DNA of 9,470 nucleotides. It comes from Betaproteobacteria bacterium. GTDB lineage: Bacteria > Pseudomonadota > Gammaproteobacteria > Burkholderiales > Burkholderiaceae. The notes beneath the pieces are model-generated. The model had not been told where the DNA came from. It saw only the letters and a list, made by a program, of their open reading frames with translations, and did no database searches. The stretch is from the NCBI GenBank assembly GCA_013205155.1, contig JABMMT010000077.1, positions 1 through 9,470 of the forward strand, written 5' to 3'. Both the position numbers and the translations under genes were made by a program. Of the stretch, positions 1-6,760 are shown one piece after another (positions within the stretch are counted from its first letter, which is position 1; every line of letters begins with the position of its first letter).

Positions 1-23
1 CTACCAGGCTGCGCTACACTCCG
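1..23 (-). tRNA. tRNA-Pro, 5' end only (cut by the window edge)
   Basis: Read on the minus strand, the first 23 bases give a tRNA 5' acceptor strand beginning CGGAGTG, then TA, then the D-arm with GCGC and the AGCCTGGTAG loop. A first base C (normally pairing with G72) together with this D-arm is characteristic of bacterial tRNA-Pro. The anticodon arm, variable loop and T-arm lie outside the window, so the anticodon cannot be read and the isotype rests on the 5' third only. Confidence 0.8.
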
Positions 24-34
24 ACGGAACAGAC

Positions 35-64
35 ATTCTACACTGAGAAGGCTCTGAGAGGCAA
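35..64 (-). promoter_or_regulatory. Likely sigma-70 promoter of the tRNA-Pro gene
   Basis: On the minus strand a -35-like TTGCCT (59-64) is followed, after an 18-bp spacer, by a -10-like TAGAAT (35-40), five of six matches to TATAAT. The expected transcription start falls a few bases before the tRNA 5' end at position 23. The site overlaps the leader of the divergent small gene that starts at 75. It was found by eye only. Confidence 0.5.
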
Positions 65-74
65 ATACTGTAAG

Positions 75-443
75 ATGCTGTGCATGAGCGCCTCATTTTT
101 AAGCAAAAATAGTAAACGATTCCGAGGGTTAATTGCCCTGAGTTTTCTACTAGCCAGCTTAATTGGCACTCACTGGATTGGCTTTAATCACAACATCGCT
201 CACTCGGGCATCCATAGCGCTGAACTTAGCTACCAAGACCATAGCTCCGATGTGGAACATGGTTCAGCTAGCTGCCACCTACTTGATGCATTAACCCTTG
301 CTGGATTTATTGCCTCCGATGTCAGTATTTTTACAAGTAACAAGCCTGTAAGCCAAGCACTCAATACTTCTGATCAATCGTGGTCTGAGCGTATTCATGT
401 TGGGCTTTACCAATCAAGAGCCCCGCCCTCTTTCATTCTATAA
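75..443 (+). CDS. DUF2946-like small membrane-anchored or exported protein
   Basis: This 122-residue protein has a basic N-terminus and one hydrophobic segment (about residues 17-37) that could be a signal peptide or membrane anchor. Next comes a histidine-rich stretch (H39, H43, H47, H56, H62) leading to a Cys-His pair at 67-68 followed by LLDAL. It ends with an SRAPP motif near the C-terminus (about 114-118). The layout of TM segment, spaced histidines, C-x-x-x-D and terminal RAPP fits DUF2946, whose members often sit beside TonB-dependent metal receptors. Such a receptor lies directly downstream here on the same strand. The His/Cys content suggests metal binding, but the family's biochemical role is unknown. 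The start is uncertain: ATG at 75 and ATG at 84 are both possible and neither has a strong ribosome binding site. Confidence 0.7.
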   Translation: MLCMSASFLSKNSKRFRGLIALSFLLASLIGTHWIGFNHNIAHSGIHSAELSYQDHSSDVEHGSASCHLLDALTLAGFIASDVSIFTSNKPVSQALNTSDQSWSERIHVGLYQSRAPPSFIL

Positions 444-454
444 ATCTTCTTAAT

Positions 455-489
455 TCACCAAACTATTTGTTTGGTGATCTGATTTTTTT
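455..489 (+). terminator. Hairpin with downstream T-run between the DUF2946-like and receptor genes
   Basis: A perfect 9-bp inverted repeat (455-463 pairing with 469-477) flanks a TATTT loop. A run of seven T residues follows at 483-489, after a 5-nt gap. It could terminate the upstream small gene or act as a partial attenuator before the receptor gene. The gap before the T-run and the A/T-rich top of the stem make it weaker than a textbook terminator. Confidence 0.5.
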
Positions 490-531
490 CGCCATTCCAA
501 GTGAATGCGAGTATTTGAATGAAAGAATAAA

Positions 532-2610
532 ATGCATCCAACTAGCCAACCCGTAGCTAAGCACAAGCTTATCTACATCATTCTTGTATCAGGTCTCATC
601 AGTTCAGGCGCAGTAGCCCAATCGCAACCTTCACTCGAGGTAACAGCAACAGGATCACAAGAATCTATACAAAGTATTTTGACACCAAATAAAATACTGC
701 AAGGCGACGAACTGCTCAATAAATTAGGTACTACTCTTGGAGCCACTTTGGCTAATGAATTAGGGGTGTCTGCAACAGGCTATGGTGCCGGCTCATCTCG
801 TCCAGTGATTCGGGGGCTTGAAGGTGCCCGTGTACAAATTTTGCAAAATGGTCTATCTGTAGGTGATGTTTCTAACATCTCACAAGACCATGCTGTTGGC
901 AACAATATGCAAAATGCCCGCCAAATCGAAATCTTGCGCGGTGCCGCAGCTCTACTCTATGGATCAGGCTCAAGTGGTGGCTTAGTCAATGTGGTCAATG
1001 ACCGAATTCTGACAAATCTTCCAGACCGTCCAACCGGGGCAATCAACACTAGTTATGAAACCGTGAATAACGGAAGAGCTGGGGCACTGCAAGTCGATAG
1101 TGCTTTTGGCTCAGTAGCAGTCCACCTAGATACCGCTATTAATAATGCCAATAACTACACTATTCCTAGTGGCTCAGTTCAGGCACCTGGCGGCTGGACG
1201 TTACCACCAGAAGGCGCCGAGGCGACTAATTACACTGGCAAGCTTCCCAATACATTTAGCAACCAAAATAATTTAGGTTTTGGGGTGTCTTACATTGGTA
1301 AGTCTGGATACACCGGTATATCAGTTGAACGCTTGAATAACAATTATGGAATTCCAACACCCGAAGGCGGATCGATTAATCAATCACAGAATCGCTATGA
1401 TTTACAACATCAAACACGCGATCCATTTTCAGGATTTACCTCTTTTAAATTTAGTGCCGCAAATACAAACTACAACCATACTGAATTTACTAACCAGGGT
1501 GAAGCAGCTTCCCAGTGGAAGAATATTGCAAATGAAGCACGCATTGAATTAGCTCACAAACCTATTGTTGGATGGCAAGGTACGTTTGGTGCGCAAATTA
1601 CAGCCTCTTCTTTAAATGCTACTGAAGTTGGTACAGCAAGTTACGCAATTGTTCCGCCTACTAAAACCAATTCGAGTGCATTATTTTGGATTGAAGAAGG
1701 CAAATGGAATTCCCTGCAAGGTAATCTTGGTTTGCGCTATAACAACGTTTCGCAGAATCCAAACTTAGGCACTGAATTGGTTCCACAGGAAATAAATACA
1801 GGTGGCGATACACCAAGCATCGCACTGCAAAACCGGAACTTTAATTTGATGTCCTATTCTGCTGGTGGCTTATGGAACTTTATGCAAGGTCATAGTGCCG
1901 GTATAGCCTATACAGTATCCCAACGTGCACCTAGTGCACAAGAGCTCTACTCGTATGGCGCACATGAATCGACAGCAACTTTTGATATTGGTAATCCTAA
2001 CCTCAATAAGGAAACCTCGCATAACCTCGAGTTCAATATTCAAAGGACCAGTGGCTTATTGCGTGGTAAAGCTAGCGTCTATGCAAATCGCTTCAATAAC
2101 TATATATATGGTTATTACACTGGCCAATCGGTTCCTGATGCGGAAAACTTTTCAGTTGTAGTAGCTCAACAAGCTTCGGCGACAATTAAAGGGGTTGAAG
2201 CAGAGCTTACTTATAACTGGAGGCAGCATGGAGTTGGTGGGCGGATCTTTGGCGATGCCTCACAGGGAACTTTTGATGCTGGCGGTAATTTACCGCTTCA
2301 ACCAGCGCCACGTCTTGGTGCTGAGATTGCCCACCAACGTAATGGTTGGCTCACTAATGCAACTTATATCTACAGCTTTCAACAAAATAGATTGGCAGAT
2401 TGGGAACAGGGTCCCGCACCAAGCTATAACTTATTAAATGCAGGAATCTCCTATACAGAGAAAATTAAGGCTGTTAATTGGACTGTGTATATGAACCTGA
2501 AGAATCTCCTGAATGATCAAATTCGGTATGCCACAACACCAATGGCTGTGAGACTCTATGCTCCTCAACCAGGACGTAGTTTTATGGTGGGCTTAAGAGG
2601 AACTTTTTAA
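532..2610 (+). CDS. TonB-dependent outer-membrane receptor, ZnuD-like (probable zinc or other metal uptake)
   Basis: This 692-residue protein starts with a signal peptide: a basic stretch, a hydrophobic core at about 13-25, and likely cleavage after AVA at residue 29. A TonB-box-like segment follows near LEVTATG (35-41). The plug domain (about 45-165) contains a PVIRG segment (91-95), a DHAV segment (119-122), and EILRGAAALLYGSG (133-146) leading to LVNVV. This plug pattern resembles the Neisseria zinc receptor ZnuD. The rest is a long aromatic-rich beta-barrel ending in phenylalanine, as outer-membrane barrels do for Bam recognition. No long histidine-rich extracellular loop such as that of meningococcal ZnuD is visible, so the substrate (zinc, copper or a metallophore complex) is inferred. 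It follows a DUF2946-like gene, supporting metal transport. The start ATG at 532 has only a weak GAAAG upstream. Its stop abuts that of the convergent ppk2. Confidence 0.85.
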   Translation: MHPTSQPVAKHKLIYIILVSGLISSGAVAQSQPSLEVTATGSQESIQSILTPNKILQGDELLNKLGTTLGATLANELGVSATGYGAGSSRPVIRGLEGARVQILQNGLSVGDVSNISQDHAVGNNMQNARQIEILRGAAALLYGSGSSGGLVNVVNDRILTNLPDRPTGAINTSYETVNNGRAGALQVDSAFGSVAVHLDTAINNANNYTIPSGSVQAPGGWTLPPEGAEATNYTGKLPNTFSNQNNLGFGVSYIGKSGYTGISVERLNNNYGIPTPEGGSINQSQNRYDLQHQTRDPFSGFTSFKFSAANTNYNHTEFTNQGEAASQWKNIANEARIELAHKPIVGWQGTFGAQITASSLNATEVGTASYAIVPPTKTNSSALFWIEEGKWNSLQGNLGLRYNNVSQNPNLGTELVPQEINTGGDTPSIALQNRNFNLMSYSAGGLWNFMQGHSAGIAYTVSQRAPSAQELYSYGAHESTATFDIGNPNLNKETSHNLEFNIQRTSGLLRGKASVYANRFNNYIYGYYTGQSVPDAENFSVVVAQQASATIKGVEAELTYNWRQHGVGGRIFGDASQGTFDAGGNLPLQPAPRLGAEIAHQRNGWLTNATYIYSFQQNRLADWEQGPAPSYNLLNAGISYTEKIKAVNWTVYMNLKNLLNDQIRYATTPMAVRLYAPQPGRSFMVGLRGTF

Positions 2611-3516
2611 TTAATATACTTCAGGCACATACATTTTTGGCGGCACCGGGCCACGCAAATAATCTGGATTAAGGACGCGTGCCGGTAATGTAATGGTTGG
2701 GTGGTCGACTTCTTTATAGGGAATTTGGTTCAGCAAATGGGTAATACAGTTAAGGCGTGCCTTCTTCTTATCATTTGCTGCAACCACCCACCATGGTGCC
2801 TCTGGGATATGCGTACGCTCAAGCATGGTCTCCTTGGCCTTGGTATAGGCCTCCCATAAACGACGCGCCTCTAAATCCATAGGGCTAAGCTTCCACTGTT
2901 TGAGTGGATCATGAATACGCATCATAAAACGGTTATATTGCTCATCATCTGAAATTGAGAACCAATATTTGATCAGGATAATTCCTGAATTAATCATCAT
3001 GCGCTCAAGATCGGGCACTGTTCTTAAAAATTCTTCATATTCTTTCTTGGTGCAAAAGCCCATAACCTTTTCAACGCCAGCTCGGTTGTACCAGCTTCGA
3101 TCAAATAGGGCTATTTCACCACCAGCAGGCAACTGAGAGATATAGCGTTGAAAATACCATTGAGTTTTCTCACGTTCATTGGGTGCTGGCAAAGCAACAA
3201 CCTTACAAACTCGTGGATTTAAGCGTTGAGTAATACGCTTAATAGCGCCCCCCTTACCTGCAGAATCACGGCCCTCAAAAAGAACGGCAACCTTCATATT
3301 ATTGGCAACAACCCAGTCTTGAAGCTTTACTAGCTCACCTTGAAGACGAAATAATTCTTTGAAATATACATTGCGTGGGATCTGGGATTGACTATTCCCA
3401 TCTGGAGACAGGCGATCATCATCAAGCTCCATTTCGAGCTCCTCGTCCATGCTATCCAGTATTTCTTCTTGTGCACGGCGATACCACTCAGCCATTTCTT
3501 TGTGCTTTGAGCTCAT
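2611..3516 (-). CDS. ppk2: Polyphosphate kinase 2 (PPK2 family)
   Basis: This 301-residue cytoplasmic enzyme transfers phosphate between polyphosphate and nucleoside diphosphates. PPK2 enzymes usually favour making NTP (often GTP) from polyphosphate. The Walker A segment GRDSAGKGG lies at about 82-90 and the Walker B/lid segment DRSWYNRAGVE at about 139-149. Conserved PNEREKTQWYFQRY (112-125) and the C-terminal APWWVV block complete the single-domain PPK2 pattern of the Pseudomonas type. The first 40 residues are strongly acidic and not part of the core fold. The start is supported by an AAGGGG ribosome binding site 7 nt upstream of ATG. A Pho-box-like element and a -10-like TACATT lie upstream, immediately past the end of the acyltransferase gene, suggesting its own phosphate-responsive promoter. 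Preferred nucleotide and direction cannot be read from sequence. Confidence 0.95.
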   Translation of the reverse strand: MSSKHKEMAEWYRRAQEEILDSMDEELEMELDDDRLSPDGNSQSQIPRNVYFKELFRLQGELVKLQDWVVANNMKVAVLFEGRDSAGKGGAIKRITQRLNPRVCKVVALPAPNEREKTQWYFQRYISQLPAGGEIALFDRSWYNRAGVEKVMGFCTKKEYEEFLRTVPDLERMMINSGIILIKYWFSISDDEQYNRFMMRIHDPLKQWKLSPMDLEARRLWEAYTKAKETMLERTHIPEAPWWVVAANDKKKARLNCITHLLNQIPYKEVDHPTITLPARVLNPDYLRGPVPPKMYVPEVY

Positions 3517-3541
3517 TTCGGTTCCCCTTGCGGTATTTTAA

Positions 3542-3575
3542 AATGTAACTTAAAGATATGACAGATTTATTACTA
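3542..3575 (-). promoter_or_regulatory. Putative Pho box and -10 element for ppk2
   Basis: On the minus strand TAGTAAT (3569-3575), spacer AAAT (3565-3568) and CTGTCAT (3558-3564) match the Escherichia coli Pho box pattern CTGTCAT-AWAW-CTGTCAY at 15 of 18 positions by eye. The second heptamer is perfect. Ten nucleotides downstream lies TACATT (3542-3547), four of six matches to TATAAT, placing a start point near 3535 and leaving a short leader with an AAGGGG ribosome binding site. An alternative -10, TAAAAT, lies at 3535-3540. PhoB control is inferred. Confidence 0.5.
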
Positions 3576-3578
3576 TAT

Positions 3579-4361
3579 TTATTTGGGCCCTAAAGTTGCA
3601 GAAATTTGCTCTTGGCTATGCAATGCCAGCCATTTTCGATCTCTTGAGAATGCTGAATCAGCCTCAGTTGGAAGGATAAAAGTGAGGTCAACACGTAAAT
3701 CATGGTGCCTCAATATTTTAGCAATTGACTCTAAAAGCCCCATGTCTCCAACAAAAGCTGCTACATCTGAACGTGAACCCGTATTTTGATCAAAATATTG
3801 AATGGCAACGGTATATACCGGCACTTTACTAATCACCGCTGATTCAAAAAGGTTTGTTTTAAATGGCCTAACACTGTACCCCTCTGTTGAGGTCCCTTCT
3901 GGGAATATACAAATAGACTCACTCTGAAGAATTTGGGCCATATGATTTACTACCTGAGCTGCATTTCTAGAATTACCTCGCTGAATAAAAACAGTACCCA
4001 ATTGTTTTGCCATCCAACCAAAAATAGGCCATCCCTCTACTTCTGACTTGGCTACAAAACGAATTGGTTTGAATGCATTGATTGCGTGTATATCTAACCA
4101 TGAGATATGGTTAGATACCAATAAGTATGAAGAAGTCGGCATTACGGATGGATTGATTACCTTTAACTGAACACCCAAAATTTTTAGAAGTCTAAGAGAC
4201 CATTTTTGTATATGGGCATGCTTATTTTTAATGCTGGCTGATGGAAAAACAAAAACTAAAGTGAAAACTCCATAAAAGATATGGGCGCAGATAAGGCACC
4301 AATGAACAAAAAGGTTCGGATATGAGCTTGCTTTAGAGAGCTTGATAGATTGGATAGTCAT
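3579..4361 (-). CDS. PlsC-family acyltransferase, candidate OlsA (lyso-ornithine lipid / 1-acylglycerol-3-phosphate acyltransferase)
   Basis: This 260-residue inner-membrane acyltransferase has an N-terminal hydrophobic segment (about 17-40). It carries the four PlsC blocks: NHISWLD (84-90, the HX4D catalytic motif with H85 and D90), FVAKSEVEGWPIFG (102-115), the FIQR block (125-128), and FPEGTS (153-158), followed by a V-P motif near 180-181. General PlsC enzymes make phosphatidate from lysophosphatidate, whereas OlsA acylates lyso-ornithine lipid with the same motifs. Sequence alone cannot separate the two. The OlsA reading is inferred from an OlsB-like gene in the same cluster and from the shared Pho-box-like intergenic region. 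The ATG start has no strong ribosome binding site. A -10-like TATATT (minus strand, 4372-4377) lies just upstream without a good -35. The HX4D codons form a perfect inverted repeat. Confidence 0.85.
   Translation of the reverse strand: MTIQSIKLSKASSYPNLFVHWCLICAHIFYGVFTLVFVFPSASIKNKHAHIQKWSLRLLKILGVQLKVINPSVMPTSSYLLVSNHISWLDIHAINAFKPIRFVAKSEVEGWPIFGWMAKQLGTVFIQRGNSRNAAQVVNHMAQILQSESICIFPEGTSTEGYSVRPFKTNLFESAVISKVPVYTVAIQYFDQNTGSRSDVAAFVGDMGLLESIAKILRHHDLRVDLTFILPTEADSAFSRDRKWLALHSQEQISATLGPK
4091..4117. repeat. Perfect 11-bp inverted repeat inside the acyltransferase HX4D codons
   Basis: TATCTAACCAT (4091-4101) and ATGGTTAGATA (4107-4117) are exact reverse complements separated by a 5-nt loop. 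In the minus-strand gene the repeat covers the codons for the catalytic SNHISWLD segment. It would form a stable hairpin in the mRNA. It may be a codon coincidence and no function is claimed. Confidence 0.6.
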
Positions 4362-4400
4362 CTTGCTATGAAATATAAAACAGATCTGAAATCGGTGCGA

Positions 4401-4440
4401 TAGTCATAAAAATGCCATAAAACTGTCATGATGATTACAT
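4401..4440 (+). promoter_or_regulatory. Tandem PhoB binding sites (four heptamers, 11-bp period)
   Basis: Four heptamers start exactly 11 bp apart: TAGTCAT (4401), ATGCCAT (4412), CTGTCAT (4423) and ATTACAT (4434), separated by AAAA, AAAA and GATG. Matches to the E. coli Pho half-site CTGTCAT are 5, 5, 7 and 4 of 7, and the A-rich 4-bp spacers fit the AWAW consensus. A -10-like CATATT (4438-4443) lies 8 bp after the perfect heptamer and overlaps the last one. An alternative TAATAC lies at 4453-4458, just before the ATG at 4459. The array lies between the divergent acyltransferase and plcP genes and is oriented toward plcP. Confidence 0.75.
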
Positions 4441-4458
4441 ATTGACTTGGCTTAATAC

Positions 4459-5274
4459 ATGCTCATGATCCATTACAGAGCTATCTGGATTTCAGACGTG
4501 CACCTAGGAACATCAGGGTGTCAGGCAAACTACCTCCTCGATTTTCTAAAACATAATGAAGCTGATAAGTTTTATCTTGTCGGAGACATTATCGATGGAT
4601 GGAGACTGAAAAAGTCATTTTATTGGCCACAATCACATAACGATGTAGTGCAAAAACTCTTACGTAAGGCGCGCAAGGGAACTGAAGTTATTTATGTACC
4701 AGGAAATCATGATGAAAGTGCCCGTCAATTTTTTGGACTTTCCTTTGGTGACATTAAGGTTGTGGAAGAAGTCATTCACGTTACTGCTGATGGCAAAAGG
4801 CTCTGGGTTACTCATGGCGACTTGTTCGATGGGGTAATGCAATATGCCAAATGGTTAGCCTATGTTGGAGATACGCTCTACACGTTTATCCTATTCGTTA
4901 ACCGTCATTTTAATATGATCAGGGTGAAAATGGGCTTGCAGTACTGGTCCCTCTCTCAGTACCTTAAGCATCAAGTCAAAAATGCAGTCAGTTACATTGC
5001 TGATTTTGAACACATTATGGCTAGAGAGGCGCGACTCCGAGGTTGTGACGGTGTTGTCTGTGGACATATCCATAAAGCTGAGATCCGTGAAATTGATGGT
5101 TTGATCTATTGCAATGATGGCGACTGGGTCGAAAGTCTTACAGCTTTAGTTGAAACTCATACGGGCGAACTCAAAATTATTCATTGGCCCCATATTAAAG
5201 GTGAGCCAGTCGAAACTCCGGAAATCACATACCAACCCGCTGTTGAAGCACTTATAAAAGAGGCTGCTTTATGA
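4459..5274 (+). CDS. plcP: PlcP-type phospholipase C (calcineurin-like metallophosphoesterase)
   Basis: This 271-residue metallophosphoesterase has the full set of two-metal ligands: DVH (13-15), GDIIDG (D43), GNHD (82-85), THGD (H119), and GHIH (H203, H205). Databases often label such proteins UDP-2,3-diacylglucosamine diphosphatase (LpxH-like). However, the GDIIDGW-YWP-GNHDE pattern and the following GT4 glycosyltransferase match the PlcP/SMc00171 group of Sinorhizobium and marine bacteria. Those enzymes cut membrane phospholipids to diacylglycerol and a phosphoalcohol during phosphate starvation. The tandem Pho-box-like repeats directly upstream support this reading. ATG at 459-type spacing is ambiguous: ATG at 4459 and ATG at 4465 are both possible and neither has a clear Shine-Dalgarno, so the leader may be very short. 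Its stop overlaps the agt start as ATGA, implying translational coupling. Confidence 0.85.
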   Translation: MLMIHYRAIWISDVHLGTSGCQANYLLDFLKHNEADKFYLVGDIIDGWRLKKSFYWPQSHNDVVQKLLRKARKGTEVIYVPGNHDESARQFFGLSFGDIKVVEEVIHVTADGKRLWVTHGDLFDGVMQYAKWLAYVGDTLYTFILFVNRHFNMIRVKMGLQYWSLSQYLKHQVKNAVSYIADFEHIMAREARLRGCDGVVCGHIHKAEIREIDGLIYCNDGDWVESLTALVETHTGELKIIHWPHIKGEPVETPEITYQPAVEALIKEAAL

Positions 5275-6299
5275 AAATTATGATCATTACCGACGCATGG
5301 GATCCACAAGTCAATGGTGTAGTAAGAACCTTAAAGCAAACTCGTGCTGAATTAATCGCTATGGGTCATGAAGTAGAAATGATTACCCCAAATGGTTTTA
5401 AGTCCATTCCCTGCCCAACCTATCCCGATATTGCGCTCTCTCTTTTCCCTGGTAAAGAAGTAGCCCGGAAAATTAAGGAATTTGCACCTGATGCGATGCA
5501 TATTGCTACTGAAGGTCCTTTAGGTTTATCGGCGCGCTCTTATGCCGTCAAAAATAGATTACCTTTTTCAACCGCCTATCACACTCGTTTTCCTGAATAT
5601 GTCAAGGCTCGCACAGGCATTCCACTCGGACTCACCTATACATTTATTCGCTGGTTTCATAAGCCCTCCATGGCAGTCATGGCACCAACCATTGTTGTGA
5701 AAGATGATTTAGAAAAATATGGCTTGCATAATGTTGTTTTATGGTCAAGAGGGGTCGATCTGGATATTTTTAAGATGCAAGAATCCAAATCTTTAAATAC
5801 AGCCCACCCCATTTTTCTCTACGTAGGAAGAGTTGCTGTAGAGAAAAATATCAACGCTTTTTTAGAATTAGATTTGCCTGGATCTAAATGGGTAGTTGGC
5901 GATGGCCCTGCAATGTCTGGAATCAAAGAAAAGTATCCTGATATTAATTATCTGGGTGTCTTACAGCAACACGAGTTAGCGAAGGTCTATGCTGCAGCTG
6001 ATGTATTTGTATTCCCAAGCAAAACGGATACATTTGGCCTAGTACTGCTCGAAGCAATGGCCTGTGGCACACCAGTTGCCGCATATCCTGTAACTGGCCC
6101 GATTGATGTTTTGGGCAATTCTTCTGCCGGTGCAATGCATGAAGACTTACGAGAAGCCTGTATGCAGGCATTAAAAATTCCTCGCGAAGTAGCCAGGGCT
6201 CATGCTGAGAAGTTTTCATGGCGAGCTGCCTCAGAACAATTTGCAAACCACCTAAAGCCAGTAGCCACCACAGATGTTCATATAACTGCCCTCGCCTAA
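5271..6299 (+). CDS. agt: GT4 glycosyltransferase, Agt-type (diacylglycerol glycosyltransferase)
   Basis: This 342-residue GT-B enzyme is probably a peripheral inner-membrane protein. The N-terminal domain opens with a DAWDPQVNGVVRT motif (8-20), the acceptor-side glycine-rich loop typical of GT4. The C-terminal domain has GRVAVEKN (186-193), VVGDGP (208-213), and PSKTDTFGLVLLEAMACGTPV (249-269). The usual E-x7-E nucleotide-sugar motif here reads D253-x7-E261, a variant I believe is common in this subfamily. In phosphate-limited rhizobia and marine bacteria the paired Agt transfers glucose, galactose or glucuronate from a UDP-sugar to diacylglycerol released by PlcP. The sugar used here cannot be told from sequence. 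The ATG overlaps the plcP stop by 4 nt and has an AAAGAGG ribosome binding site about 7 nt upstream, so the two genes are almost certainly cotranscribed. Confidence 0.87.
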   Translation: MKIMIITDAWDPQVNGVVRTLKQTRAELIAMGHEVEMITPNGFKSIPCPTYPDIALSLFPGKEVARKIKEFAPDAMHIATEGPLGLSARSYAVKNRLPFSTAYHTRFPEYVKARTGIPLGLTYTFIRWFHKPSMAVMAPTIVVKDDLEKYGLHNVVLWSRGVDLDIFKMQESKSLNTAHPIFLYVGRVAVEKNINAFLELDLPGSKWVVGDGPAMSGIKEKYPDINYLGVLQQHELAKVYAAADVFVFPSKTDTFGLVLLEAMACGTPVAAYPVTGPIDVLGNSSAGAMHEDLREACMQALKIPREVARAHAEKFSWRAASEQFANHLKPVATTDVHITALA

Positions 6300-6312
6300 A
6301 GGACGGAACTCT

Positions 6313-6717
6313 GTGAACCCTAAATACCATATCAATCAAAATCCCCATAAGGGAAATAAAGGGTTTACTCGAGCATGGCATGCGGCCAAAAATTCTTGGT
6401 GTGGTTTGGTGTATGCATTTATGGAAGAAAGTGCTTTTAGGCAGGAATTAACTTTATTGATACTACTTACCCCTGTTGCCTTCTTTTTACCAATTGATTA
6501 CCTGGAGAAAGCCTTATTAATTTCTTCTCTCGTGATGGTGCTGGTAGTGGAGCTACTGAATTCTAGTGTTGAGGCGGCAATTGATCGCATTTCATTCGAG
6601 CATCATGATTTGTCAAAACGTGCAAAAGATTTTGGATCAGCTGCCGTCATGCTAGCACTCTTGATTGCAATCTTAATATGGTCAGCTATTTGCATTCCTC
6701 TTGTCTTAAAAATGTAA
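6313..6717 (+). CDS. dgkA: Diacylglycerol kinase, prokaryotic integral-membrane type
   Basis: This 134-residue inner-membrane enzyme phosphorylates diacylglycerol with ATP to give phosphatidate. It has the classic DgkA layout: a cytoplasmic N-terminal helix with EESAFRQE (38-45), then membrane segments at about 46-62, 65-85 and 108-130. The signature VELLNSSVEAAIDR (79-92) and RAKDFGSAAV (103-112) carry the conserved active-site acidic residues and lysine. The start codon is GTG at 6313, chosen because AAAGGACGG (6298-6306) is well placed just upstream and the next in-frame methionine (M37) would remove conserved sequence. It lies 13 bp after agt and so is likely in the same operon. It could recycle DAG left by PlcP, although E. 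coli DgkA mainly handles DAG from periplasmic glucan synthesis. Confidence 0.95.
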   Translation: MNPKYHINQNPHKGNKGFTRAWHAAKNSWCGLVYAFMEESAFRQELTLLILLTPVAFFLPIDYLEKALLISSLVMVLVVELLNSSVEAAIDRISFEHHDLSKRAKDFGSAAVMLALLIAILIWSAICIPLVLKM

Positions 6718-6760
6718 CAAGTCACACATAACATTCATGCTATCTAGATAAAGGTTAAAT

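Noticed and set aside
493..507. Small inverted repeat CATTC-N5-GAATG upstream of the receptor gene
   Set aside because: A 5-bp stem is expected often by chance and does not match a Zur, Fur or other metal-regulator operator that I know.
4459..5274. LpxH (UDP-2,3-diacylglucosamine diphosphatase) assignment
   Set aside because: The metal-binding motifs are shared, but the GDIIDGW pattern, the overlapping GT4 gene and the Pho-box-like promoter fit PlcP better.
5944..6381. 145-codon open frame on the minus strand
   Set aside because: It lies antisense to the conserved end of agt and the start of dgkA, resembles no family I recognise, and has no ribosome binding site that I can see.
6718..6760. 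Possible Pho box between dgkA and the olsB-like gene (GTCAC and CATTCAT)
   Set aside because: The half-sites are imperfect and not 11 bp apart, so read-through from upstream is the simpler explanation.
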